The notes beneath the pieces are model-generated. The model had not been told where the DNA came from and ran no database searches. It worked only from the letters and a program-made list of their open reading frames with translations. Positions 43,041 through 51,990 of a DNA stretch of 64,000 nt are shown here, piece by piece (within the stretch, counting starts at the first letter, position 1; each line of letters opens with the position of its first letter). The position numbers and the translations under genes are program-made. This DNA comes from CAYREV01 sp964423345 (GTDB lineage: Bacteria > Bacteroidota > Rhodothermia > Balneolales > Balneolaceae), in the NCBI GenBank assembly GCA_964423345.1, contig CAYREV010000001.1:100536-164535 (forward strand). The letters are read 5' to 3'.

Positions 43041-43592
43041 ATGATGAAATCTAAGACGGCCGGCATACTGCTGATATTATTTCTTTGGGCCGGTAATGCA
43101 TTCCCCCAGTCTTATATGTCGCAGAATGGCCATGTGGAGTTTACTTCTGAAGTCCCGCTCCACACTTTTACCGGTGTTACCGACCATCTGATAGGTAAAA
43201 TTAACCTTTCCAACGGTGTGGTTGACTTTTATCTGGACCTTAATACTCTCGATACGGGCAACAGTAAAAGGGACAAGGATATGCAGTATACCCTGGAAAC
43301 AGAGAAATACCCATTCGCCGAATTTTTCGGAACCTTAAGCAGTTCATTCGATTCCACTTCATCAGCCGAACAACCGGCCACTGTCAAAGGGGAGTTCACG
43401 GTCCATGGAGTTACCCGCAATGTAACCATAGACGGCACCCTGCAAAAAACAGACACGGGATTAAGGGTCAAGGCATCATGGACCCTTAACCTGAATGATT
43501 ACAATATTAAACCGCCGGGCATTCTTTTTTACCGGGTCGATGAAAAGATCGATATCAAATTCAACACTCTTTTAAAACCAATAGACGAATGA
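43041..43592 (+). CDS. YceI family periplasmic protein
   Basis: A 183-residue secreted protein from the ATG at 43041 (a TTG at 43038 would add one residue). Signal peptide ends near NAFPQ. The body is the lipocalin-like YceI fold: FTSEVPLHTFTGVTDHLIG, a central SKRDKDMQYTLETEKYPFAE and VKGEFTVHGVTRNVTIDG. YceI proteins bind polyisoprenoids or other lipophilic molecules. It overlaps the next gene by 4 bp. Confidence 0.9.
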   Translation: MMKSKTAGILLILFLWAGNAFPQSYMSQNGHVEFTSEVPLHTFTGVTDHLIGKINLSNGVVDFYLDLNTLDTGNSKRDKDMQYTLETEKYPFAEFFGTLSSSFDSTSSAEQPATVKGEFTVHGVTRNVTIDGTLQKTDTGLRVKASWTLNLNDYNIKPPGILFYRVDEKIDIKFNTLLKPIDE

Positions 43593-44449
43593 TGAAAACG
43601 CATATCTCAATACTTGTATTCTGTATTTGCTTTAGCATTCCCTTTTCATCCCACGGCCAAATGAAAAGAGAACGGGTTAACCCCGGCGGAACGGTTGAAA
43701 GCGTGTTCTGGGCTCCCACACTGATTGGAATGAGTACGGTTGAGCAGATAGCCGAGCAGAATTTAAATGTAACGATAATGCATAGTTTCGGTATCCTGAC
43801 CAACCGGACAATCGACAACTTCTTCGGCCTCGATATTCCTCCCAATGTCAGGCTGGGTATAGATTACGGGATCACCGATTACTGGTCTTTGGGCATAGGC
43901 CGGTCCACTCGGGAAAAAGTGGTGGATCTGCGATCCAAACTATCCCTTTTACGGCAGAAGAAAGATGATTCCGTACCCTTAAATATTTCTTTTAAAGGTG
44001 ATATAGGCCTTTCAACGATTCAAAACCTGCAGCCCGTCGAAGATGACTTGAACTTCCTGCTTTCCCTGCCGGTAGCAAGAAAATTCAGTGATAAGCTGAG
44101 TCTACAGGTCGCCCCGATGATGAGCCATTTCAATACCGTAGATGTAAGCCGGGGACAGCATAATACATTGTATGCCCTTGGCCTGGGAGGCGAATACCAT
44201 GTCTCACGCCGCTTTGCCCTTGGTTTTGAATATTACCCGGTCATAGGAAAAAGGAATCCCGACACCCGTAACGCTTTCTCATTTAGTTTTAATATTGAAA
44301 CAGGCGGTCATGTTTTTCAACTGTTTTTTGCCTCCGCGCAATGGCATACGGAACAGCATATTATTGCACGGAATCGACATCCGTTTTGGGAAGGTGACTT
44401 CAGGTTCGGTTTCAACGTAAATCGGGTTTTCACCATGGTCAAAAAATAG
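43589..44449 (+). CDS. DUF5777 family beta-barrel protein
   Basis: A 286-residue secreted protein (signal peptide ending SSHG-Q) with alternating strands of an outer-membrane barrel. Family features: VESVFWAPTLIGMSTVEQIA, DIPPNVRLGIDYGITDYWSL, and the final FNVNRVFTMVKK. DUF5777 genes commonly follow cytochrome-like lipoproteins and YceI in Bacteroidota, as here. The precise function is unknown. It converges with the TM2 gene 29 bp away, no terminator seen. Confidence 0.82.
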   Translation: MMKTHISILVFCICFSIPFSSHGQMKRERVNPGGTVESVFWAPTLIGMSTVEQIAEQNLNVTIMHSFGILTNRTIDNFFGLDIPPNVRLGIDYGITDYWSLGIGRSTREKVVDLRSKLSLLRQKKDDSVPLNISFKGDIGLSTIQNLQPVEDDLNFLLSLPVARKFSDKLSLQVAPMMSHFNTVDVSRGQHNTLYALGLGGEYHVSRRFALGFEYYPVIGKRNPDTRNAFSFSFNIETGGHVFQLFFASAQWHTEQHIIARNRHPFWEGDFRFGFNVNRVFTMVKK

Positions 44450-44478
44450 ATCTGCTGCCTGCGGTTGCTTAAGCTGTA

Positions 44479-44823
44479 TCAGATTATCAATGATTGTACT
44501 TCACGGGCTACCTCCCTGTTGTATTCAAAAGCCAGGTTCTTATAATTGATCAGGTCAACTATCGTCCCAATCACGCATAGCCCACCGGTAAACAGGTATA
44601 GGATTCCCATTCCAACATGTCCGATAATCAAACGATGTACGCCCGCAACGCCGAAGAAACCGATAAGTGCCGTCAGCAGTATTAGTTGGGGATCCTTGCG
44701 GCGTGCCCGGTAGATACGGGCAAACTTTTGGGCCTGCTCATCGTCAAGTGAACGAAGAAGTTCTCCTATATATGCCGCTTCATCCCCTTCAAGTCCGGGT
44801 AGATGATCATAAATATTTGCCAT
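44479..44823 (-). CDS. TM2 domain-containing protein
   Basis: A 114-residue protein with a soluble N-terminus (LDDEQAQKFARIYRARRKD) followed by the TM2 domain: two helices with LIGFFGVAGVHRLIIGHVGMGILY and FTGGLCVIGTIVDLINYKNL. TM2 proteins are of unknown function. It starts 11 bp after the DUF2752-like gene, downstream of the Pel-like operon, and may be transcribed with it or independently. Confidence 0.88.
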   Translation of the reverse strand: MANIYDHLPGLEGDEAAYIGELLRSLDDEQAQKFARIYRARRKDPQLILLTALIGFFGVAGVHRLIIGHVGMGILYLFTGGLCVIGTIVDLINYKNLAFEYNREVAREVQSLII

Positions 44824-44834
44824 AAAACGATAAA

Positions 44835-45140
44835 TTAAGCCTTGTTAACGTTTCGATGAATTAAATATCCTATTCGACCGGCTAGAATGAACGTTGCCGC
44901 GGGGCCGGCAACATGAACTTCAAACGACTGTAACAATTCCCCCCGCATAAAATAGGAAATGGAATGTCCCAATCCCTCCCCCGGACAGTAGTCAAATCCC
45001 AGCCCCTCAAAAAGGCACAGGGAGATGCCCTGAGTAGTGGGATCCGTAAAAGCCATGGCCGCCAGACCAATTGCCAAAACCGTCCATTCAAAATGGCGTT
45101 TGAAAATTTGCGCAATGCGTTTCTGCAATTGTGAGACCAC
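44835..45140 (-). CDS. DUF2752-like small membrane protein
   Basis: A 101-residue protein with two or three hydrophobic helices. It has CLFEGLGFDYCPGEGLGHSI and YFMRGELLQSFEVHVAGP, resembling DUF2752 (usual CPGCGxTRA then LLxGDLxxA and NPL). The expected second Cys of CPGCG is Glu here. It lies 64 bp downstream of the fusion gene of the Pel-like operon and 11 bp before TM2. Function unknown. Confidence 0.6.
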   Translation of the reverse strand: MVSQLQKRIAQIFKRHFEWTVLAIGLAAMAFTDPTTQGISLCLFEGLGFDYCPGEGLGHSISYFMRGELLQSFEVHVAGPAATFILAGRIGYLIHRNVNKA

Positions 45141-45203
45141 GTTGTTTAACCTAAGCTGGAAGTCGTTTCAATGTACGTAATGAAGACCTTAGTTGTTACA
45201 TCC

Positions 45204-48200
45204 TCATTCTGCTAATTTATCGGGTAGCAGATAGGTAACCGTCAAGTTGAAATTATTATAACTGTATACACTGCTGGACGAAATATTGGCATTCAGAGAT
45301 ATCTCCCAAAACTGTTTTATCCGTGCATTTAACCTCGCTGCTGCAGTGAGGAAAAAACCGTCTCTGTTATCATGCTTTCCCATAAATTCCACTTCGGCGC
45401 TGAAATCAGGGGTCTGCGGCATGTCGCTATACCTGATATCCATCCCAAATCCCTTTATAAAAAGGTCCCGGGGAGTGAAATAGGGTACGGCATTAATGTG
45501 GCGAAGGGTAGCGTCAGAAAATGAAATTTCGCCTACGGCCCTGTACCGCCAGTTTTCTGTTGAGAATGGCCAACGGTAATAGGTACGCCCATATATTTCA
45601 TAAGAGTAAACTTCGTCGGTGTAATAATTTCCAACCAGGGAGAGGCCCGTTAAAAGAGCCCCCTTCAGCCAGTTATCTTCCCGGTAGATTGTGGTCCGAA
45701 ACCGATTAATGTGTCTGCTCAGTGCCGAATTGGTGAGTTCGGGTTTAAGCGAAAGTTGCCCGGAGGTAAATGTTGAATCGTTCGCAAACCACCCCCCCAG
45801 AACGGCATCCGGAAATACCTCTCCGCCAATATAGTAGAAACCTCCCCCTGCAGTAAACTGCCTCGTCTGCTGACGGCTCTTATGCTGATAGCGGTAGCTG
45901 ATATGGGACAGTCGATCAAACTGGGCCACCCCTCCTATCTCCGAGCCCACAAATGTTTCATCTGCCGTAAGCCGATGCAGGTATTTCCGGCGATTCCCCC
46001 ATTCGGCAAAAGCTCCCATGTCTGCTATTTCATTGCTGAAGTTATCCGAGACAAAGCTGCCCGTCAGCCCGGCCATGACCCCTTCATTTTTCCGGTACCT
46101 GTTATTAAGATCCTTCCGCAGGCTGTCGGAAAAAAAGGCGGGATATTTTCGGTAAAATGATTTTTTCCGGCTATACCCCTGGTAGCCTATCTCCCTGTGA
46201 ATCAAATTCTGTGTTCGTTGAGGAGCATTTCCTTTTTCAAATAGTGGGTACAATACCTTGTAGCCATCCTCGTATAAACCTCCGTATATCAATTGCTGCC
46301 CTACGAACACACGGGTTGAATCATCTTCAGGATGATCAGCCAGGTAGTTTCTTCCCCTCCTTTTAAATTCGTCGAAACGCTTTTCCTCCAGCAGCCAAAC
46401 CAGTTTGGTCTGAATCTCAAAGCCATTCACCTTGTCAGCCCATTCCAGTGCCTTCCCATACTCCTTGGCCGAATAGGCATACAAGTTGGCTATTTGCCTG
46501 CCAAGAGGCTCCAGCTGTCCTTCGGCAGATGCGGGAAAGCCTTCTATAAGTTCAAGGGTTTCATTGGGAGAGTCATAGTAAAAAGAACGCTGCAGGGTAA
46601 AATGATAGAGTGTATCGGACGAGGGGTTTAGACGAATTAATTTCGTCAGCCACCTTTTGGATCGTGGCCAGTCTTCTTGCGACTGATTTCTATAGACCAG
46701 TTCCGAAAGCACTTCCTCCTCACCCGGCTTCAACCTGAGCTCCCGAAGCAACCATTTGGTATGGAATTCATCCCCCGGAACCCCATACCTTTTAACCATA
46801 CGGTTTTTTATGCCAATTACCTTCCTGCCGGGATATGTGGCCCAAAGCTTTTCAAGAAACCGGTAAGCGCGAGCATAAGCATTTTGAAATCCGTAGTAGG
46901 TCAACAACCGTTCAATATCCTTCTCGCGCCAATTGGGATTAGCCAACAGCCTTTCTTCCAATATGGGTAAGGCTACACTTACCGTATCGAAGGAAACAGC
47001 AAGATTTATAACCTCTTCCTGCAGGGAAAGGGAATCGGGATGGTTTTGAAGTTTTGACAAGGCCCGTTCCAGCCGCAGGTTTTCATAAGCCTCCAGTTCA
47101 TCGGGACTCATGGGTCCTGTTAATCCCATTGCACTCCTGTATTCTTTCCGGATTTCAGCCAGCAGCTCCCTGTTACCGGATCCCTTTTTTTGTAGCGGGC
47201 TGGGAAGATACAGGGAGTCAGAAACCGTTTTAAATTGCATCAGTTTTCCCCGCCAGATATCGGTCGACTTCACCTCTATACCCTGTGACTGCAAGGCCTC
47301 GGCCGTTGGGGAAACCGAAGAGTGCTCAACGTACATGAACCAGTATCTGTCCCGGTTCTCTGCCTTATTTGCGGAAGGGCTCACGAGCATTTGTCGATCA
47401 TCGAAACGGTAGCGGCTTTTTCCGGCAAGCCATTGTTGTACGACGGGGACCGATTTTTCGGCCGTACTAAAACGCATCAGGGGATAATTGTTTCGGTTGT
47501 TGATGATCCAGTCCCGAAATACTTCATACAAGCCATAATCCCTTCCCGAATCACTGTGCCAGCCCAACCCAAAGGGGTTTCGGCTACTGAAAGGCTCCCC
47601 CGCCTCCTTCTCCAATTGGAAAACATCATCAGGATGCACGAAATGATTCCAGATGCCGCTGATCAAATATAGGCTGTGCATATTGAAACGGGCATCGTCC
47701 GTAGGAGCAAATCCACTGCTGATTCGCGGATAATCGAAATAGGAAGGCCTCAGCGGATCCTTCCCGAACTCCCTTCCCTCTCCCGACTGGAAATCCCCCA
47801 AATAGAGGGAAGACATGTATTGTACAGATGGCATTCCCTTGGAGAGGGCCACCAATCCAAGGGAGTCTATTCGATTCGTCGGGGGCACATAGGTTGCCGG
47901 GAAGGTTCCCAGTCCGTCGATGGTCCATCGTTTACGGGCTGCCTGGACGGCTGAAATCATAAACTCAAGGTTGGGCCAATCCTGCCTCCACAGTGAAAAA
48001 TGGTTATAGCCGTGAAATCCGAGCTCATGACGCGATTGCTGCACCTGTTGTGCCAGCCATATGCTTCCATTCCTTTGTTCACCGTTGATAACAAGTTCGC
48101 CTCCAAGCCATTCGTTAAAATCAAAGGGTGGTACCACATTGGCGTTATAGTTAAAGCATAATACGGCTGTATAATCCAACCCAAGGGAGTCTGCCAGGGT

Positions 48201-49055
48201 TTTCATATCCGGCCACCATACCCCGGTTACAAATTCTGCGTGATTGAGCCCATATTCTTCGTCAATCGGAGGCAATTCCTCCTGGTAGAGGGGCGCCGGA
48301 AAATCATCAAGAAAGATCGTGCTTATATTGGCAATGCTATAGGGTATGCCGGTTAACGCAGGAAGTCCGGATGAAAATAGCAACCCCCGGTAATCCTTGT
48401 CGGAAGTAACAAAGGTATTAAAATAGATGACCCCGCCTTTTCCCAGTTTATTCCTCGTTATAACCGGGTATGTGGAATCACTGACAGCTGCAGCCAATAC
48501 CTCCGGCTCCGCAGTAAAATTATTGCCGTCAAGTCCCTGGTGTGAAAATGTAGAGGCTATTTTGATATTGCGGCTGTCAAAACCCGGAAATATATTCTCC
48601 CTGAAAGAGAATCCCTCTGCTTTCCGGTCTATTTCATACCCCTTCGAAGGATCCAGGCCGATAAAAAAGGCAAATCGATCGTCAAACTGCGGTTCGGTAA
48701 ATACCAGCCTCCCTCCTGTAGCTACAAATGCCAACAGTGAATCAACCAGGGCATCTGATATGCTATTGGTTTTGCCGGTTGTTTGATATACCAGTTGAAT
48801 AGTATCGGAAAGGCCTGTCTTTTCGCCGGCCAGACTCATATCGCGGGTGGCAAAGGGAATGCGGGTATACTCCAAAGCCTTCGTTATCTGCGAACTGACG
48901 CGAACCGAAGTGGTATCCGTTCGGTCTTTTATTATCAAAACCAGCGGTTCGCCGTCTGCGGCAGGGACTGCCTCCGGTGGCTGCTCCTCCCCGCCGCCGG
49001 AGCACCCGGTCAGTACGACCAGAATTATAAAGACGATATACCCCCACCTATTCAT
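45204..49055 (-). CDS. PelA-type deacetylase fused to PelB-like TPR and outer-membrane barrel (lipoprotein)
   Basis: A 1283-residue lipoprotein (lipobox LTGC, Cys18). Residues about 35-560 match the DUF2194/deacetylase part of PelA: FLDDFPAP at 249-255 (metal-site Asp pair), a catalytic-region motif ELGFHGYNHFSLW (His348 and His352), and IWNHFVHPDD at 469-477. Residues about 655-950 are TPR-like helical repeats (ALPILEERLLANPNW, ALEWADKVNGFE). From about 990 to the end alternating strands form a likely 12-or-more-strand barrel (LTGLSLVGNYYT, ALTAAARLNARI), ending LTVTYLLPDK. In Pseudomonas these activities are divided between PelA and PelB. The fusion, its lipid anchor and position after the polytopic gene (8-bp overlap) suggest combined modification and export of a polysaccharide. 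Confidence 0.72.
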   Translation of the reverse strand: MNRWGYIVFIILVVLTGCSGGGEEQPPEAVPAADGEPLVLIIKDRTDTTSVRVSSQITKALEYTRIPFATRDMSLAGEKTGLSDTIQLVYQTTGKTNSISDALVDSLLAFVATGGRLVFTEPQFDDRFAFFIGLDPSKGYEIDRKAEGFSFRENIFPGFDSRNIKIASTFSHQGLDGNNFTAEPEVLAAAVSDSTYPVITRNKLGKGGVIYFNTFVTSDKDYRGLLFSSGLPALTGIPYSIANISTIFLDDFPAPLYQEELPPIDEEYGLNHAEFVTGVWWPDMKTLADSLGLDYTAVLCFNYNANVVPPFDFNEWLGGELVINGEQRNGSIWLAQQVQQSRHELGFHGYNHFSLWRQDWPNLEFMISAVQAARKRWTIDGLGTFPATYVPPTNRIDSLGLVALSKGMPSVQYMSSLYLGDFQSGEGREFGKDPLRPSYFDYPRISSGFAPTDDARFNMHSLYLISGIWNHFVHPDDVFQLEKEAGEPFSSRNPFGLGWHSDSGRDYGLYEVFRDWIINNRNNYPLMRFSTAEKSVPVVQQWLAGKSRYRFDDRQMLVSPSANKAENRDRYWFMYVEHSSVSPTAEALQSQGIEVKSTDIWRGKLMQFKTVSDSLYLPSPLQKKGSGNRELLAEIRKEYRSAMGLTGPMSPDELEAYENLRLERALSKLQNHPDSLSLQEEVINLAVSFDTVSVALPILEERLLANPNWREKDIERLLTYYGFQNAYARAYRFLEKLWATYPGRKVIGIKNRMVKRYGVPGDEFHTKWLLRELRLKPGEEEVLSELVYRNQSQEDWPRSKRWLTKLIRLNPSSDTLYHFTLQRSFYYDSPNETLELIEGFPASAEGQLEPLGRQIANLYAYSAKEYGKALEWADKVNGFEIQTKLVWLLEEKRFDEFKRRGRNYLADHPEDDSTRVFVGQQLIYGGLYEDGYKVLYPLFEKGNAPQRTQNLIHREIGYQGYSRKKSFYRKYPAFFSDSLRKDLNNRYRKNEGVMAGLTGSFVSDNFSNEIADMGAFAEWGNRRKYLHRLTADETFVGSEIGGVAQFDRLSHISYRYQHKSRQQTRQFTAGGGFYYIGGEVFPDAVLGGWFANDSTFTSGQLSLKPELTNSALSRHINRFRTTIYREDNWLKGALLTGLSLVGNYYTDEVYSYEIYGRTYYRWPFSTENWRYRAVGEISFSDATLRHINAVPYFTPRDLFIKGFGMDIRYSDMPQTPDFSAEVEFMGKHDNRDGFFLTAAARLNARIKQFWEISLNANISSSSVYSYNNFNLTVTYLLPDKLAE

Positions 49056-51123
49056 CCAGTATCCCCCTTCTGTTTTCGTTCGGATGAATATTATAAAGCA
49101 CGTCTTCGACTCGAGACTCCTTCTCCCTGTTTATAATCTGGTAGACCACGGTTTCCGCATCCTCATAATATTTTTTCAGAGTTCGCCCTTTCATCTCCCT
49201 ATAGGAATTCAACCATTGCTCCAAATCCCTCATTACCGTAGAGGCATCATATAAAATCCCTTGCTGAATGGAACCGAAAGGTGGTTTCACCATAAATATG
49301 AAAATACTTGCCGGGGGTACCTGCTTTGGCTTTCCCTTGGATTCAGGACTCAAAAGCTGCTCATGGTAAAGGGAATCTATGGAGCCGTATTGATTTAAAA
49401 AATACCCATAATTCATAAAATAATGCCTGTTTTTAGCATTAATTCGTTCTATTTCAGGTCCTACCGTAGCATAGGAATAGGGCAGGTTTTCCTCAATTAT
49501 GCGGTAATAGGACTGGTAGTATCCATTGGGTACGGTTACGGGGAGTACCCTGCTTAGCGATAATCCATTCTGCAAATATAAAGCTCCACCCAAACCGAAT
49601 ATAAACAGTATAGTAGCAATAACATTGGTTGCCATGGGTTTCAGGCCCGTTACCTTCATTAATAGTTGTAACAGGCTGGAAAACGCCACTCCACCGAATA
49701 TGCCGATCAGCAATGCGTAGAATGCGTTAAGCTGGTCCAGGTCAATCCATAAGGCATCCATCTGTAAAAAGGGAGAATACCAGTAGGAAAGCAGTGAGAA
49801 GACCGTCATAAATATGAGTTCATCCGACAGCTCAATTTTTCTGATCACAGCTAATCTTGCCAGGTAACCTCCCAGGAATAGCAATCCCATTCCCAGATAA
49901 TAGATGGCCAGCGTTTCGAGCGACATATAAAGGGATGGGTAGTAGCTGTAGGCACGCGTATTGTAAAGCTGCTCCAGCCAAAAGGTATAAATTTCAATAT
50001 CATAAAAGAACCAGTAATACAATACAGGACCCAATATGATCAAACTCATTACCCCCAAATAAACAATAACCTTGAACAGGGTCTTGAAATAACGTCTCCT
50101 CGGAAGCCCCAGTGCGGCCATAATGAGGAATGGAAGAAGCACCACGAAGGCGACAAAATAGTTGATCATGCCCACCGCGATAAAGCCGGACAGTACATAA
50201 AACCAGGGGCTCTTGTAGCGGCTGCGAATATTCCGGGTAAATATGGTTAATGTAGGAATAGCCAGACAGAGGGCCAGGTCAAGGGAGTTGGCCTCAATCT
50301 GTTGATCCAGGGAGAGAGGCATAAAAAGCATGGGGGTAATAGCATAAATAGACATTCCAAATAATGCGGCAACCGGCTGCTTGTTTTTGGTAATATCCTT
50401 GATTACCCAGAAGATGATTATACAGAGGAAAAAACTGGTCATTGCCCCCAGCAGGTGAAGTATCATTTCAGGGCTGAGCTGGGTAAGCATGCTAAACACA
50501 CTGACCAGGGCGTGCATCCCTCCTTCTTCAGGAAGTAAGCCAAAATATTCCTGTAGGCGGAGGTTTTTAATGCGGTTAAGCTGATAATACCACTCCCGGC
50601 TGAAGGGGGATGCATTGTTCAAGGCTGGATACATTCGAACCAGTCCCCCGCCCACCGCTATCAGAATTGCAACGGTATTTACGGTAAACTGCGAAAACAA
50701 TGAATACTTCTTTTCCCGGGAAGAGGTGAACCATGATTTAATCGAGCCCGGTCCGAAACCGTCAAAATTTTCTATACGTTTCAACTGGGAGACGACCAGC
50801 CGGTTTTCAATAAATGACAAATAGCCTAAAATACCCTTATCCCGATGTTTCCAGTAGTCCAGTACCAGAGGTATCAGCAACAGAGTCAGGATAAAGCTGA
50901 TAAAGTCATATATATGCAGCAATGTTAATACAAAGACCGTAATGATTATTACTCCACCCAGGCCTACCCAGGAGTACAGTAATTTTTCTATCGGAGGAAG
51001 GTCTTTGGTGTGAGATAAAAACAGCGGAGCTATAAAACCAAACAGGAGGACAAACCAAAACGTAATTCCAAAGGCTGCAAAAAGGGCCTCCAGGGTATAT
51101 GCTATGTCGGGAGATATATTCAA
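49048..51123 (-). CDS. Polytopic membrane protein of Pel-like operon, unknown role
   Basis: A 691-residue protein with roughly 13 hydrophobic helices up to about residue 530, then a soluble C-terminal part of about 150 residues (EENLPYSYATVGPEIERI). The first periplasmic loop (ASPFSREWYYQLNRIKNLRL) recalls GT-C-type glycosyltransferases, where such a loop with acidic and aromatic residues binds lipid-linked sugar, but no clear family is recognised. It occupies the position where PelE or PelC might be expected, yet resembles neither. It overlaps the fusion gene by 8 bp and follows the GH114 gene by 14 bp, so it is firmly in the operon. Confidence 0.6.
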   Translation of the reverse strand: MNISPDIAYTLEALFAAFGITFWFVLLFGFIAPLFLSHTKDLPPIEKLLYSWVGLGGVIIITVFVLTLLHIYDFISFILTLLLIPLVLDYWKHRDKGILGYLSFIENRLVVSQLKRIENFDGFGPGSIKSWFTSSREKKYSLFSQFTVNTVAILIAVGGGLVRMYPALNNASPFSREWYYQLNRIKNLRLQEYFGLLPEEGGMHALVSVFSMLTQLSPEMILHLLGAMTSFFLCIIIFWVIKDITKNKQPVAALFGMSIYAITPMLFMPLSLDQQIEANSLDLALCLAIPTLTIFTRNIRSRYKSPWFYVLSGFIAVGMINYFVAFVVLLPFLIMAALGLPRRRYFKTLFKVIVYLGVMSLIILGPVLYYWFFYDIEIYTFWLEQLYNTRAYSYYPSLYMSLETLAIYYLGMGLLFLGGYLARLAVIRKIELSDELIFMTVFSLLSYWYSPFLQMDALWIDLDQLNAFYALLIGIFGGVAFSSLLQLLMKVTGLKPMATNVIATILFIFGLGGALYLQNGLSLSRVLPVTVPNGYYQSYYRIIEENLPYSYATVGPEIERINAKNRHYFMNYGYFLNQYGSIDSLYHEQLLSPESKGKPKQVPPASIFIFMVKPPFGSIQQGILYDASTVMRDLEQWLNSYREMKGRTLKKYYEDAETVVYQIINREKESRVEDVLYNIHPNENRRGILDE

Positions 51124-51137
51124 TACTCGCTGTATGC

Positions 51138-51989
51138 TTAATTTATAGAGCCTCGAGACGTCCCTTCAGAAAGACTGTTCAGTTCAATAGGGCCAATAAA
51201 ATAGGGGAAATCCAGAGTGTCCAGCCTTGCTGTTATTCGATTGGTCAGGGATCTTGTATCTGAGAAATCAATAATCAGGAAAGGCAGGTTATATGTATCG
51301 GAAGCTACTTGAAGCCTGGCAACCTTATCTTTGTAATCGGCTGTCTTTTTCAGATAGTAATCTTCTCTTTGGAAACTGTAATCGGAGGCTACATTTTCCA
51401 TCAGGACGGCATTTACCGTAGTATGGGTACGATCCAGGAGAAACAAGCCGGCGTTTTGAATAATGATGGTGTTAGGAAAGGATTCACGTATGTAATGAAT
51501 CATCGACACCATATGGGGTTGCAGGTATGAGAGCTGCGTATAACCTGCTACACTGGTGATGGTATCCAGGAAAAAACCGTCAAATCCCTTTTCAATTATA
51601 TCGGGTATGATCTTGTCCCTGAAGAGATCTCTTGAAACCGTGTCCTCTAAATTTATATAGTAGGAATTCCAGTTTCGATTTTTCCCGAGAAACCCCCGGT
51701 CTCTCAGCTCCTTGAAATACCACCGGCTCGTATTTACTTCACCCAATGAAAGATAGGCAATCAGCCGTGCCCCCGTTTTCTTTTTCATAGTTTCAATTTC
51801 TGCCCTCGAGTAATGAGCGGGTTCAAGGATCAGCATGTTGTAATGGACGGGAGGGCTATCTTCAATTTTTTCATAACTAACCCCGAATGGTACAAAGTCG
51901 GAAACCTGCTGGGCATAGGAAAGATGAACGAAACCGAATAAGAGTAAAATAAACGTTAGCCGAATCACTCGTAATTGTATGATTTTCAT
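51138..51989 (-). CDS. Secreted GH114-type polysaccharide hydrolase (PelA hydrolase-like)
   Basis: A 283-residue protein with a signal peptide cleaved near SYA-QQ (residue 26). The rest is a TIM-barrel of the GH114 (endo-alpha-1,4-polygalactosaminidase) family: RLIAYLSLGEVN (Glu84), GFDGFFLDTITS (Asp142) and AVLMENVASDYSF (Glu198) are the conserved acidic positions. In PelA this domain is joined to the deacetylase; here it is a separate gene. By analogy it trims Pel-like polymer in the periplasm. It sits 1 bp after the HD-GYP-like gene. Confidence 0.82.
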   Translation of the reverse strand: MKIIQLRVIRLTFILLLFGFVHLSYAQQVSDFVPFGVSYEKIEDSPPVHYNMLILEPAHYSRAEIETMKKKTGARLIAYLSLGEVNTSRWYFKELRDRGFLGKNRNWNSYYINLEDTVSRDLFRDKIIPDIIEKGFDGFFLDTITSVAGYTQLSYLQPHMVSMIHYIRESFPNTIIIQNAGLFLLDRTHTTVNAVLMENVASDYSFQREDYYLKKTADYKDKVARLQVASDTYNLPFLIIDFSDTRSLTNRITARLDTLDFPYFIGPIELNSLSEGTSRGSIN

Positions 51990-51990
51990 A

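Noticed and set aside
49048..51123. Assignment as PelE
   Set aside because: PelE is a much smaller protein with two membrane helices and a TPR part; this one has about 13 helices.
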